Positions 1 through 12,498 of a stretch of DNA of 64,000 bases are shown here, piece by piece (the stretch's first letter is position 1; each line of letters begins with the position of its first letter). Source of the DNA: Petunia secreta (taxonomy: Eukaryota > Streptophyta > Magnoliopsida > Solanales > Solanaceae); assembly GCA_029990175.1 (NCBI GenBank), contig JARKIP010000023.1:21719501-21783500 (forward strand). Reading direction: 5' to 3'. The notes under the pieces were generated by a model. It saw only the letters and a list, made by a program, of their open reading frames with translations, was not told the DNA's origin and did not search any database. Both the position numbers and the translations under genes were made by a program.

Positions 1-497
1 TGAGAGGCTTTGTGTGCAAGAACAAAGGCTGAGCAGCAGAACCTTACAAAGGAGCAGTTTCATAGTTAAGTCTGTTGTTTTAGTTATTTGTTATAGGCTA
101 TTGAGTTGTAATCTATCAGCTTGTTTAGAAGCATATAGTAGAGGTTACTCTTTTGGTGAAGTAGAGGCAACCTTACCAGCTAATGTGTGGCTTGGAAGGT
201 TCTAGGTACTAGGGGGTTCTAGTTCCTTGATTACTTGCTTGGGTTTTCTTTTAGTTGAAGAGTTGAAATCCCAAGAGTTTGGGTCGTGGTTTTTTATCCC
301 TTGAGCAAGAATTTTTCCACGTAAAAATCTCTGTGTTATTTACGTTTCCACATTAAGTTTAAGGTTCAGAGATAGGTAAAACTTGCAAGGAATCTGGTTC
401 TTTGTAAGTCAGGCGATAAAAGTTAAAGTCAAGTTTTAGGATTTAAAAATCGGATAAGGACATTATTCATCCCCCTCTAGTGTCTTACATAGGTGCA
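1..497 (+). repeat. SIRE-like Copia LTR, 3' part (cut by window edge)
   Basis: This stretch reads as the downstream part of a Copia LTR on the + strand. Around 286-340 it aligns by eye with the reverse complement of the LTR at 47695-48574, including the TTTTTCCACGTAAAA-type segment. Its end (CCCCTCTAGTGTC, then GGTGCA near 492-497) matches that LTR's terminus. The rest of the element lies left of the window, so a solo LTR and a full element cannot be told apart. The short ORFs inside it look like noise. The exact end could be 497 or 509. Confidence 0.65.
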
Positions 498-2300
498 CCA
501 AGTGCAACAATTTTACATGATATAAATGCCAAATTTTTGTGAGCGCGTTTTTACAAACGCATCACTATTTTCTTTGAGCTTTTTTTTTTTTCTTCCTCAA
601 ATCAGCTTATTACGAGCCACTTTAGGCCTTTGTCATATCTCTTTGCGTCTCTCTCAGCTTATCAAGCTTCATATTTACTTGAGGCCTACTCTCCAGCCTA
701 TAAGTTCATGTGAACCATCTTGGTCTCACGTGGATGTGCCCCTGCTAGACACAATTATTATCCGTGTTTAATTCTTTTTAACTATGCATCAATCACATAT
801 TTATGAAGACTCGTTTACATGACAATTGTTCACAATAACCATCTTGTAGGAGTAACAATTATTTTTTTCTTTTTTGCATTTTATAATAAAAATAGGGTCG
901 TAAAAGACGCCTCTAACTAGTTCCTTAGCAAACATGTTAGAAAGGGTCTTCTCATAAAAATCTTGTTGTATAAATCCTTATATCTAATTTCAAATGAAAT
1001 TGTTCAATCCAAGCTCTTTAGAGAAAATGTCAGGAAATAAACATTTAACACACTTATTAACTAAAAATAACCATAATTTATTTTAATTACTGCACCTAAA
1101 CATCTGGGCCACCTGGATCACTTTCTGTAGCTCCTCTAGGTAAATCTCCTTTCTCCTTATTCGAATTTTGCCATCCCCTTCCTCTTAAGTCTTCTTCTTC
1201 GAAAAATTTTCATGTCAAATTACTACTCTCTCTCTCTCTCTCTGTCTCTCTTATCTCTCCTCCTTCGAAGCTTTGTACTTTTAGTTCTACTAACCCAATT
1301 GATCTTCAACCTCATTGGGTTTTGTATTATTTCTCCTTTCTTTCACCGATTTCATCACTCGTCTTCATTTATGCTTACGTTATAAAAATTTTAATTCTAA
1401 TATTCATAGATATAAAAGCTTATGTTCACTGATCTAATTTTTTTTCATTTATCTATAAGCTCATTTACATAGATTTGAAGACGGATATTTTTCTTCTTCA
1501 TCTTTTTTAGTTTTAATATATATATCCTGAATTTTTAATTATATATAACTAGTATATATAGTGCTGGTTTGGCTGGTAAGATTGAAAATGGATGTGGTGA
1601 CTATGAAGTCAAGGGGTGGTGTTGTTGCTGTTGATTTCCTTCTCTATTGAGTATACACTAAGTATTTTTTTCAGTGTATACAATTAAAAATAGAGTATAC
1701 TTCAAGATCTATAGTGTGTGCTTAAAGTATACTCTTGGTATCTCCTACACCGAGTATATCTAGGGTATATAGGAGTATACACGCTGTGGGTTGGTGTCTA
1801 ATATATAGCATATCACGACATAAATTGGATACAATGACACAATATAGGTTGATGTTCTGATGTAGTATACCATGGCTAAGCAGAGTACACAGTGACTTTC
1901 AATGGAGTAGCATGTTTATATTTTGAAAATTTTTATGTATCCATTAAAAAAATTGTGAATAAAACCTCTTGATGTTCTTAAATTTTCATCCAACTTTTCC
2001 AAGAAATATTTGTTCTTTATTTGTATTATACTACCTGAGTTTAATTTTTGGGGTCTGGGGTGGTAGGAAAAAGAAAGGTTAAGGGGTCACGTGTGAATGG
2101 AAAGGAAACGAAAGCAGTGATGGTTAGCCAGGAAAATATGAAGCGGCAGTAGATGTCCAACATACTCCCCCGTCCCATGTTATATATGAGGTCTTTCCAT
2201 TTAGCCTCCAAAAAAAAAAAAAAAAACAGATATTTTTTATATTTAGTACTATGCTAATTTTATGAGATAAGTTAAAGCCACATAAATTTCAAAAATATTA
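498..2300. other. Intergenic, no gene recognised
   Basis: AT-rich spacer. It contains a CT microsatellite near 1227-1250 and several GTATAC-rich short repeats near 1640-1770. A Stowaway-like half terminus near 2165-2200 (CTCCCCCGTCCCATG) has no partner that I could find. A CACGTG G-box lies at 2088-2093. No ORF has family character. Confidence 0.5.
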
Positions 2301-2528
2301 CTCCCTCCATCCCAATTTGTTTGTCGTAGTTTGACTTGGCACAAAGTTTAATAAAATAAAAAATATTTTTGAAACTTGTGGTCTAAAATAAGCCATGAAT
2401 ATTTGTGTGGCTATAAATGAGTCAAAAAATAACTTTAGAGTTGAATTATTTTCAAATTTAGAAATATGACAATTTTTTTGAGACGGACAAATAAAAAAAG
2501 TATGACAAATAAATTGGGACAGAAGGAG
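2301..2528. mobile_element. Stowaway-type MITE (Tc1/mariner)
   Basis: The left end reads CTCCCTCCATCCCAATTTGT and the right end is its inverted counterpart (AAATTGGGACAGAAGGAG). Both ends are flanked directly by TA, the Stowaway target duplication. The 228-bp body is AT-rich and has no coding capacity. A relative with the same termini lies at 22548-22821. It sits about 420 bp upstream of the small gene's start codon. Confidence 0.85.
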
Positions 2529-2952
2529 TATTTAATTTCTTTAATTTCGAATTCGGTCAACCAATTGGGACTGTTATATTCACATTACAGTTGCGAGCAT
2601 CACAAATAACGTATGGTTTGATTAGTAAAATTTTATACTTGTACAATTGAACCGTAAAAAGTTTATGTCGCCACCGTTATTTTCAAAATATTTTGGGATA
2701 TATTTTGGAAAAAAACGATTTTCTAACATCTGAGATCTGAATATCAAGGTCTCAACTCTTACTAAGTCTTAACACGTGGAGTCATGACGAATCCTTGTAC
2801 TACTCAAATATTGTAACGGCTACTTTCTGTGCTTAAAGCCTTTAATTGCTCCTACTTTTTTCACATAAACTGAGCAACCTACACAACCACCATTACTTCC
2901 ATTTTAAGACAACAATATTTCAGTCACACAGCTTCCAAGCTCGGATGAAACT

Positions 2953-3583
2953 ATGGAAAATTATGGATATCCAATGGTAATGGTCATTGAGCATTTGCAG
3001 TGTTCCATGTCCAAAGATCTACTTTGCAAATTCCCTGACAACTCTGCATTCGATTTCGACTATACTCAGAGTTCCATTTGGTCACCTTTAGTACCTCGAC
3101 CGTCGTCATCCGTTTCGTCTCACCGTAGGCTCAGCTGGGGTCATTCAAGAAAGTTGTCGTACGAGGATGCTTCATTAAGCTGTATGGGCGCTGCCAGTTT
3201 CAAGAAAGTGACTGCAAAGATCAAGAGGAAGTTCTCCAGTACTGTTTCCGAGAATATGAGAGAGTATAACAAATTGAACAAGAGAAAGAAGAAGAGTTTT
3301 GATTTTAATCATGTGCCATCTTCTACTCTAACCCCACGAAAGGTAATACAAATTTGAGCTCATGGCAGCTGAGTTTGCTTGGTATCTATATATATTTTCT
3401 TAAATTTACATTTTCTAGCCGTTAAGTTGATTATGTTATTGTGTGCAGGGGTGGGGTAAGGTACTGAAAGCGGCTTCGAAGCATTTCAAGAAGCGCAACA
3501 ACAAGAAAGATTCCATAGGTGAAGTTAATTTTTCCAGATCTTTGACTGACAATAGTCTTCTGCGAACTTCTACATATCCATAG
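2953..3583 (+). CDS. Small basic protein of unknown function, two exons
   Basis: The CDS is join(2953..3342, 3449..3583) and encodes 174 residues. I did not recognise the family with certainty; it looks like a plant-specific uncharacterised protein. Exon 1 is exactly 130 codons. The intron has GT at 3343-3344 and AG at 3447-3448, with a T-rich 3' part. Reading through it instead would end four codons later, while splicing adds 44 residues of similar basic character. The N-terminus (MENYGYPMVMVIEHLQ) is followed by an acidic/aromatic patch, a Ser/Arg stretch with RRLS and RKLS, and Lys/Arg clusters near residues 85, 115 and 145 that resemble nuclear targeting signals. There is no signal peptide or membrane helix. 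An ATG at 2945 opens a short out-of-frame uORF overlapping the start. A CACGTG G-box lies at 2773-2778. Confidence 0.7.
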
Positions 3584-4290
3584 TCTTTACGCAATTTAGA
3601 TTTGATTATTGGAGAAGGGAAAGAGGATTTTTTCCGTTTCTATGATCTTCTTGCAAATTTAGCACTTTTTAGTACATGAATTTCCACTGTAATCAGCAGA
3701 TGCTCTGCTTAAAAGTGGTATTTGTTGCAAAGAACAAGTGTTTCTCCGCTGTAGATTGAAGTTTGTTTTAATCTATGTAATAGCGATTCTAATATAATTG
3801 CTTGTAACAGATAGAGCTTACTGGCTCTGCTTTGTAAAATTATGTTTTCTTAATTTCTTGTGCTACTAGTACAATTTACTTACATTGAAGCCAAAGCTGA
3901 TCGCTGGTGGTATACTGCACCAACAGTTTTACCTGATCGTGGTATGCTATGGAGGAAAATTACTACACGAGATTTGTTTGTCATTTTCATCAAATATGAT
4001 CCCATTCATTTCCAAAATACATTCCCCCTTCATCACAATTTAGTTTCCGAGTGGAAGTGAAAACCCCCTTCATCCCAATTTAGTTTCCGAGTGGAAGTGA
4101 AAATGTTTATACGCAATGAACAAGTGAATGAGAAGCTTAATGGGGAGAGGAAAGCTTTCATCTTCTTTGCAGAAAAGGGGGTTTGGGGGGGGGGGGGGGG
4201 GGGTTGGGAGGTTGGAGTTGCCTTTGCAGTTGCAATCTTCCAACTGAAGCTAAAGGTTACAGATCAATAAGAAAACTTAATCTGGCAGAA
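3584..4290. other. 3' flank of small gene with tandem repeat and G-run
   Basis: The first ~250 bp are probably 3' UTR. At 4024-4063 and 4064-4103 lies a direct tandem duplication of a 40-bp unit with one visible mismatch. A run of 19 G at 4185-4203 is flanked by further G clusters. No gene is seen. Confidence 0.55.
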
Positions 4291-4659
4291 CAATTGCCTT
4301 GTCAGCTCTCTTCTCTTCGCAATCTATTAATATAAGTAGACCATTTAGGCATTTATGTTTTTAGACAAGAAACAAGTGTAGTGACAGCTAATCTAAGACA
4401 TCTAGACCTAGTGCTGCATTTAGAACAAAGGGAAATACCTCTACTAACACACTTGCGCAAAATGACAGTGTAGGAGGGGGCAGCAAATGAACGAGAAGAG
4501 CATCAAAGGGGCTAGCAAAATGCAACAACACTTCTTTGGGGAATATTTAAAAGGGAAGGATCAACAGTCTTAGACTAACTTGAAGAAGCTACCAACCATC
4601 CAAATGGACAAAAAGATTTTAAAAAAACCGGATCTAAGCCTGAAGCAAGATTGGCAAAA

Positions 4660-5640
4660 ATTCCTCCCTGTGCCCTCCACAATGAATTGTTTTGCAAGAT
4701 TGCCCTGTTTAATGTTTTATCAAAATACCCTTATATTGGTATGGGGCCAAGGCACAACTTGTAAGTGTTGGCATGAGACCAAAATTTCAAATGCAAGTAT
4801 TGTCTTGCCAATACGTCAAGTTATATGGCGAGAATGGATTAAGAGATAGGAAGGGGCAGGTGTTGCCTTTTGGCATCACTTACGACCAAGTGCTGGCAAG
4901 TGTTGCCTTTTGCCAACACTTCAAGGGACAAGTGTTGGCAAATAGAGAGGAAACAAATACAAATCTTGGCCCATGCCAAGAGATTGACAGGGGTGTTTTC
5001 GTCCAGAAAATTTTCATTAAACTTAGTGGGAGCATTTTTGCAAAACCACTGTTAATGCGGGCAGAAAGGCAAACCATTGCTTATGGTGTCATATTTCTGC
5101 AAATGGGCCTGAGATTGGATTGTCGACTTTAACCAACACTTTTCACTACGTGCCCTCTATAGTGAGTGATTTTGAGAGTTTTGCCCTTGTTTAACAATGT
5201 TATAATAAAATATCCCTATATTGGCACGGTGCCAAGACTTGAAGTTACCAATTCGCAAGTGCTGCCTTTTAGGTAAGAGGTCAAAGGCAAAGATTGCTTT
5301 GACAACGCTTTAAGTTATATAGGGAGAATGCATGAAGAAATTCGAAGGGGCAAGTGCTGCTTTTTAGGCAACACTTACAACCAAGTGCTACCCGAACAAC
5401 ACTTTCTTTGAGAGAATGTGAGATTCAATGGGCTTCAAGGGGTAACTGTTGACAAATAAGGGTCAAAGACAAGTGTTGGCCCCGTACCAAGAAATTCACA
5501 GAGATATTTCCGATCAGAATTTATTCATTAAACTTAACAGGGACATTTTGTAAAGCCATTGTTAAGTGCGGGTAAAAGGCAAACCATTGCTTATGGTGTC
5601 ATATTTATGCAAATGAGTCGACTTTAACGGGTGTATAATC
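4660..5640. repeat. AAGTGTTG-rich repeat, two ~480-bp copies
   Basis: 4665-5130 and 5133-5640 align by eye as two diverged direct copies. Each carries a GTGCCCTC...TTGTTTAA...ATATTGG start, an internal AAGTGTTGCC/GGCAACACTT inverted motif, and an AAAGGCAAACCATTGCTTATG end. A related, more diverged copy sits near 24250-24960. The overlapping short ORFs at 4580-5132 have no family character and run through the repeat motifs. The repeat class is unknown; a non-autonomous transposon is possible. Confidence 0.55.
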
Positions 5641-6449
5641 TATATACATTCTTTTGTTCGAATTGAGCATTTTTTGGTCTTGAAATTTTGAGCACTATTT
5701 TCATTGTATTGAATTTTTGAGCACTTTTACATAATTACCTTTCAATATTTTTCTCTTCGGAAGACTTTTTTCTCCCTCTACACATCCATTTTCTCTTTTT
5801 ATTGACCAAACCTTAACACCACCGTGGCTTATTGTCGGAATATCTTTCCAATCGTCGGAACCACCTAAGACTATTGTTGACCTCCATTGGCCGCCGTCAA
5901 GCCACAACTGACCGTCGCCGAAAGTTTGCAGGAAATACATCTCAGGCCTCCTCTTTTCGTCTCTACTATTGATTTTTCAAAAATCATACTAAATTAACGT
6001 AGATCTGATTTTGCTAACACAAGAAACTTTTCCGCACAACTCTTTCGTAAGGATCTGATGAGTTCTTCAGATTGAAAAACAAAAGAAAGGGAAATTTACG
6101 ATGGAAAGAGATGTCATGAGGTCTAAGACAGCCAAAAATCTAGCTTCAACTTTCACTTCAGGCCAAGGATTATTTGGATCGAGACGAGCAGGAGTTGTTG
6201 TGCTCATCAAATTAGCTATCCATTCAGGATTAATGACAGTTTCTCAAAATGTGATGAGCACATCGCTCATACCTAATCTCTTGGTTTGTTCATCATCATC
6301 TAAAATTGCAACATAACCAATCCATTTCCCACTGGACGAACAACTTTGACCAATTGAGAAATATTAATATCTGTAGTAGCATAAACGTATTTTGTTACTT
6401 GATACCCTGAGTCATTTCTTTAGGAAAATAACTATGTGTTTTTACTTCC

Positions 6450-7350
6450 ATATATATTGTAAATGGAAGTGATAACTATTTGACCTCATATATTTGTAAA
6501 TAGAATTGACAAATGATGCCGAATTGACCTTGTTTTTACTTTGAATTTATTTGGAAAAAGTAATGATGATTTGATATCATTTATTTGTAAAATAAACATA
6601 CTAGTTTGGCCCACTTGTAAGTAAATGCAGATAGGCTGTCTTGATTTTATTTTTACTTTAAATTTTTAGATATGTGCAAAGTGATGACAATTTAGTGTCA
6701 TTTGCTTGTAAAATAGAGAAAGTAGTTTCATTCACTTGTGTGTAAATGCATACGGATTATCATGATTTTATTGTTATTTTGAATTTTAATATATGAGAAA
6801 AGTGATGACGATTTAGTATCATTTGTTTGTAAAATAGAGATAGTAGTTTGGCTCACTTGCATGTAAATGCAGACGGATTGTGTTGATTTTTTTTTTTTTT
6901 TACTTTGGATTTTCGTATATTGGCAAAGTGATGACGATTTGGTGTCATTTGTTTGTAAAATAGAGATAATAGATTGGCTCACTTGTAAGTAAATGCAGAT
7001 ATGTTGTGTTGATTTTATTTTTACTTTAAATTTTTGTATATGGGTAAAGTGATGACGGTTTGGTGTCATTTGCTTGTAAAATAAAGATAGTAGTTTGGTT
7101 CACTTGTAAGTAAATGCAAACAGATTGTCTTGATTTTTTATTTTCATATGTATTTTTGCGAATGAATAAAGTAAGTACGATTTGACATTTTTTATTTTAC
7201 AAAGTGAACATAATTTTTTGCTCAGTGTATGAAGAAATGATGCCGGATTAGTCTTTTGCTATGTTTTGCTTTGACTTATGTATATGAGCGAAATGATGAC
7301 GATCTAACCTTATTTATTCACAAAATGGATGTGACTATATGAATAAAAAG
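6450..7350. repeat. ~120-bp tandem repeat (satellite-like array)
   Basis: A motif of the form GATGACGATTTGGTGTCATT followed by TGTAAAATAGAGATAG recurs at about 6565, 6683, 6804, 6930 and 7051, giving periods of 118-126 bp. Degenerate copies lie on both sides (near 6510, 7230 and 7283). A GTAAATGCAGA box recurs between them. The 113-codon minus-strand ORF at 6728-7069 is a by-product of the period and not a gene. The array is absent from the paralogous block at 25 kb. Confidence 0.8.
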
Positions 7351-7506
7351 AGACAGACTGACATTGTTTCTATTTTGTAAGGAGTAGTGCCATTTTTCTT
7401 GTAATTTTTGATACATTAAGGTGCGGTGACATTTTTGTAATTACGACTTCATTAAAGTTCTGGATATTTTTATAATTTTGGAAGTGCTCAATTTTTAAAG
7501 ACTACT

Positions 7507-7990
7507 TTTAAATAGAGTATGTTATTTACCGACGATATAGTTTTAGTTGATGAGACTCGCGACAGAGTTAATGATAAGCTAGAGATTTGGAGACATACCC
7601 TCGAGTCTAAAGATTTCAGGCGGCGCAGAATGAAGACAAAATACATGGAGTGCAAGTTTAGTATTGGCATTTCAGCTTTATTATTCTTATTCGTAGTAGT
7701 TTTATCTTGTTCTGCGTTTTTTTCGCTATTGGTGTCTTTTGTTTGCTTGGGTGGTTGTAGTTTTATATGAGTACTTGAGCTATGATAGTGTTTCTTACCT
7801 TGTTTGTTCTTTTTATTATGTTTAAAAATATTTTGTTTGTTTGCAAAATTTTTTAAAAAAATATTTTTCCTAGTCGAGGATCTTTCGGAAACAGTCTCTC
7901 CACCTTGGTAAGAGTAAGGTCTGCGTGCATCTCACCCTCCCCAGACCCCACTCGTGAGATTACACTGAATTTGTTGTTGTTGTTGTTTGA
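7507..7990 (+). pseudogene. RTE-type LINE remnant with (TTG)n tail
   Basis: Codons 7519-7672 read as the end of a plant non-LTR reverse transcriptase. They include the catalytic-box relative FTDDIVLVDETRD, then KLEIWRHTLESKDF and KTKYMECKF, which match the conserved RTE block. Downstream is a 3' UTR. At 7870-7990 lies the segment with CTTTCGGAAACAGTCTC, GGTAAGAGTAAGGTCTGCG and CCCTCCCCAGACCCCACT, closed by (TTG)4. This is the tail shared by Solanaceae RTE LINEs and TS-type SINEs. The copy is 5'-truncated and internally shortened. Confidence 0.75.
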
Positions 7991-9721
7991 AATATCTCAA
8001 TATTTCAAGACCACCATCATTTTTACCTATTTTTTAAATTCACCCATCTAAAACTGAACGACTATTTAATAGGCCATTCAAGTATAACAAACTACTTACT
8101 GAAATTAGTATGTTTATTTTGTATCAAAAATCACTCAAACTTACACCACTATACCTAAAAAGTTATTATAGCCTAAAATTAATGGAATAGATCCAAATAG
8201 ATAACATTAAATTTCTTTGTACAAAATCACTAAAGGAATTATTTTAAAATTCTTTGTACAATTTTGGGATTTTTACCCCACCTAAACACTGCCACCCATT
8301 TTTTACGATGTTTAAACATATTTGTTCCTTCCTTTCTTTCTCTAGCCAAATAGGATAATTTAAATAATATTAATACTAAATAAATATGTAAAATGCGTCC
8401 CTAATTTAAGCCTTTAATATAGGGATCAATGCTAAGTTAGAAGTTATTATCATATTTAAATGAATATTTTATTGGATAAGCACATATATGATCGATTATT
8501 ACTGGGTAAAAACCATCTGCAATATTTTTTTTCTTATATGTTCTTTTTCTAATATGTTTCTTCTATATTAGCACTGTATATATAATTAATTGTGGGTTCA
8601 ATTGATATTCAATTCCTTTGAGAAGCTAAAAATGTCGTATACTAAGATATGTTTAAAATATATATTTTATATATAGTATATATCTTGAAAATATATATTT
8701 TCAAAATATCTAAATCATGTAAGCATTTTATTTTTCAAGTATTGATATAGTACTTTTAGATATCAATAAAATATGTTTATACAAAATTACCTATATTGAA
8801 ATATATTTAAAATATTCATTTTATATTTACTACGTACATGCATAATATGCAGCTTGATGTATTTGTTTTTAGATCACATTGATGTTTTAGTTTACTACAT
8901 GAGCCTGCACTAAGAGAATTTATAAAATCCCTTCAATGATTTTTTGCACCTAATAAATTCAAAAGTTACGTTATTGGCAGTAAAAATAACATTAATGATA
9001 ATAAGATTGGTAGCCTTGATTTGTGAAGATTGTGATAAATGATTACCTAAAAAAGTGTATAGTATCTATCTAATTGTCATAATCCCATAATTATAGGTCT
9101 AAATATTTAAAAGATTTAGTATATATTTTGTTGAAAAAAGTTTATAAAAGTAATGGTTAGAAAATGTTTGGGCCAGTGAAAAGTAAATTGATGTATATGT
9201 ACGGTTAATTGTGTTTTTTGCCCTACAATTTTTTAAAAATGTTCCGTTAATGTAAAAACAATTTATTTGACTAATTTGTCATTTATGATAGATTCTTTTG
9301 TTTAATTAATCATAAAACGTTTTTAATCCCAAAAATCATTGCCATCTCCTTATGTTTACCATCCATCTTTCTTCTCAATTTGTAAACTCCCCATTGAATA
9401 CTCCTGACAAGACACTTGCTTGAATGCTTCTGAGGGTGTATCGTTTTTCTTTCCCTCAGATTTGATCTCTCCAACATGTTTGAGATCGACAATAACTATA
9501 AATCAAAGGCTAGATTGAAAACACAAATATCAATGTCCACTATCCCTTTCGGGGAGAAAATTGAGATGGTGAACAATAAGGGAGATGGTAGTAACTTCCT
9601 TTTTTTTTCTTTTTTTTTTTCAAAGAAGAAATTTATAAATTGATTAAACAAATATGTATTAGTTCATTTAATTCAAAAGATTTATCCTAAAGTAGTTATC
9701 CTTTCAGAAATTCAAGACTAA

Positions 9722-10036
9722 GGACCCGTTTGTCCATCAAATTTTTTTTGTTTTTTTTTTTCGAAAAGTTTTTGAAAAATATGTTTGTCCATGAAATCTT
9801 GTGATTTTTTTAAACTTTTTTTTTGAAAAACAGTTTTTTAAAAACCAAAAAGTGGTTTAGAGCACTTTTTCAAGTTTTTTCAAAAAAAAAAAAAATTTCC
9901 TCTCACAAAACTCAACCTTTTTTTAAGTGAAATGTATTTCCAAACCCAACTTCAACTTTCAAATACCATTTTTCAACCCAACTTCAAAAACTCTTTTTTT
10001 TAAAATATTTTTTCAAATCTATGACCAAACGGCCAC
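9722..10036. mobile_element. Tourist-like MITE (PIF/Harbinger), TSD TAA
   Basis: The left terminus GGACCCGTTTGTCCAT and the inverted right terminus GTGGCCGTTTGGTCAT align without gaps. Both are flanked by TAA (9719-9721, 10037-10039). The paralogous block at about 25770 shows the uninterrupted target, GGACTAAATTTG, which confirms the ends. The interior is poly-A/T rich and has no ORF. Confidence 0.8.
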
Positions 10037-12375
10037 TAAATTTGTTAGTTGTTTCCAACTATAAACTTAATCACTACAGAAGTAGTACTAGCTGTTCAAT
10101 TCTCAAAAAGCATTTAACAAGAAAATATTGGTAAAATATACATTATATTTATTAATTTTCTTAATGAACGCAAGAAAACTAAAAAGGACAACTAAAATGA
10201 GACGGAAAGAGTATATTAAGAAAAAAAAAAAAAAAACCAGTTAGCAAATATTTATATTGCTAACAACCACATTAAAAGAATTATTGCAACTTAAAATAAG
10301 CAAGGAGACGTAATAACAGAACTCTACCAGGGAAGTTAGTATTTCAAAACAAAACTTGTGGGAAATTTTTTGAAAATACTCTTTTAGCATTCCTGCTAAA
10401 TGACTTTCTCATGTGCATTTTACAATTTGTATAGAGGAAATAACTATGCAAAGTTCAGCTATGTAAAATGAATTTATTTTTATAGATAACGTATGTTACT
10501 TTTTTATTTGCGGATCTCATGTTATTTCTTTACTAGTCGCCTATGAAGATTTTATCAAGTAAAACTACTTTTATAATAGACAACAAAAATGAATCTTTGG
10601 CATCTTACCTAGTCATACATTGTTGTTTACCAGCCTCATAGTAGCCTGGACAATACAATCGTGATTCGTGGAGTGCGATCAAACAACGATTAGAAAGTGC
10701 CAAATGTATGGAGAACACGCTGAAGTAGGATAGAATGACTGTTGGAGCTATACCTAGAACTGGGACCCATTGTACATAGATGGAATTCATAAAACTTCAA
10801 TAATCAGAAGTACAATGAGTATATCTCAAGTTCTAACATTCCTACATCACATAGTACAATTTATATTAGATTGTTGACAACATTCCTTTAAATGCTTCTC
10901 CCGGGATTAACGTTATCATAGCAAAGTCTTACTCCTATTAGACAATCATAAACGCGTTATCCAGTTCACTAACATTCTGAATAAAAGGACAAGCACAATA
11001 ATTCAAGTGAAAGGTGAATGATTTTTCTAACCAAGGTTTTGGTAGTTTCTGGTTTGCTTCTTGCTTAAACTCTGCTATGCTTGTCTTCATGATTTTGCAA
11101 AGTCCCTAATTAAGCTGGCTTCTTTGTGAGTCCAACACCTGTCACCAACCAGACGCTACACTTAAATTACGTCGGTCCAACAATAAGTAGGGTAACAATT
11201 TTCATTGTTTGAAAAATCAGAATATTGCGTAATGACATCTTCATGTGAAAGTGACAGAGACACACAAAAATGGTTGGAGAAGGAGATAAGTTGCTTTAAT
11301 CTTCTAACAACCTCATATGATAGCCAAGTAGTATGAGCGAGGCGCATATAGCCTCTTGGCTATGAATATATATGTAAAACTTATTAAAATTTCCACAATT
11401 ATATGATCGGAACCCATATTTTAACAGTAAATAAGAGTGATGCTAAGAAACTTGGATAGTGAACCAGTTTAAATCCCTAGATCCATGTCTGAGTTTAATC
11501 AAGACAAAGGCAAACGACAAATTTCATTGCCCAGCTTATCCCGGCACTATTGTGGAATTAGTCATGTAAAAGATGAAACATCCCTTTCCACCATATACAA
11601 ATGTACAATAGCTGAATCTACTGTACATTTTCACTCTGCTGCTGACTGCATAGTAATTTATTGGGAGCAAAAACGTCACGTATTCACCTCATTATCTAAG
11701 CACTGACTTCGATACATCTTCATCCCGTGTCTTGTTTGAGCATTTTAAGCATATTCATTTTTCCATCACATTCTTTAATACCTCCAAAAATAAATGAATT
11801 ATCAAGAAAAAAGCAAAATCAGGCCACACAAAAAAATTTGACATCTTCATCCCGTGTCTTGTTCTGGCTGTGAGGTTAAGTTGAAACCAACTCCAGATCA
11901 ACTAATATCCATGTTTAACGGAGTGAGTCCTCAATAACCTGTTTCACGTATTCACGAGAACAGATGTTAAGTTTGAATCCGCAATTCATAGCCTGTTTAG
12001 TTTATTGGGTTCAAAATCTATTATGTACACCTATTTGTTCGAGTTTATTTGTACATATACATGATTCGACCACACCTACTTCAGATGATTGATGAACATA
12101 TTGTTTTTCTCCTTTTGGTACCAGCTTTGAAACCACTAGTTTTACACGATTGTCTCTATATAGAAAGAACTAACGGAGTGAGTGGTCAAACCTCTTAACC
12201 ACGCATTTAAGAAACGAAATACCTTGGGTAACTCTTATGATAATTTGAGGAGTTGGTTTCTATATATAGACAATCCCCTAACCATAGCACAAAAATAAAA
12301 ACAAAATCTTTTTTTGTCCTACCGATAATCAAATTAGGATCATATCCTCTAACCGTAACTTAGGTTCGCACAACT

Positions 12376-12387
12376 CTATTTAATAAA
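12376..12387 (+). promoter_or_regulatory. Possible TATA box of UGT copy 1
   Basis: CTATTTAATAAA lies about 112 bp upstream of the start codon. This is the same relative place as the clearer CTATAAAA box of the paralogue at 31543. Confidence 0.4.
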
Positions 12388-12498
12388 CCACTTAACTATA
12401 CAGATTTAAAAGGAAGAATCACAACCACAAAAGCTTTGATATATCCAACATTGGTTTCATATTTTATCCTTCATCCTCTGATTAGCTTGTTAGACAAG

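Noticed and set aside
2165..2200. A third Stowaway element
   Set aside because: Only one terminus-like segment is present; no inverted partner or TA-bounded end was found.
4580..5132. Overlapping ORFs of 61-119 codons on both strands
   Set aside because: They run through the AAGTGTTG repeat, differ between its two copies and show no family motifs.
6728..7069. 113-codon minus-strand ORF with internal peptide repeats
   Set aside because: It is the translation of the 120-bp tandem array; the peptide period follows the DNA period and no family is recognisable.
12436..12498. Upstream extension of UGT copy 1 by 21 residues
   Set aside because: The extension has no ATG at its start (TTG), and the paralogue begins at the equivalent of 12499.
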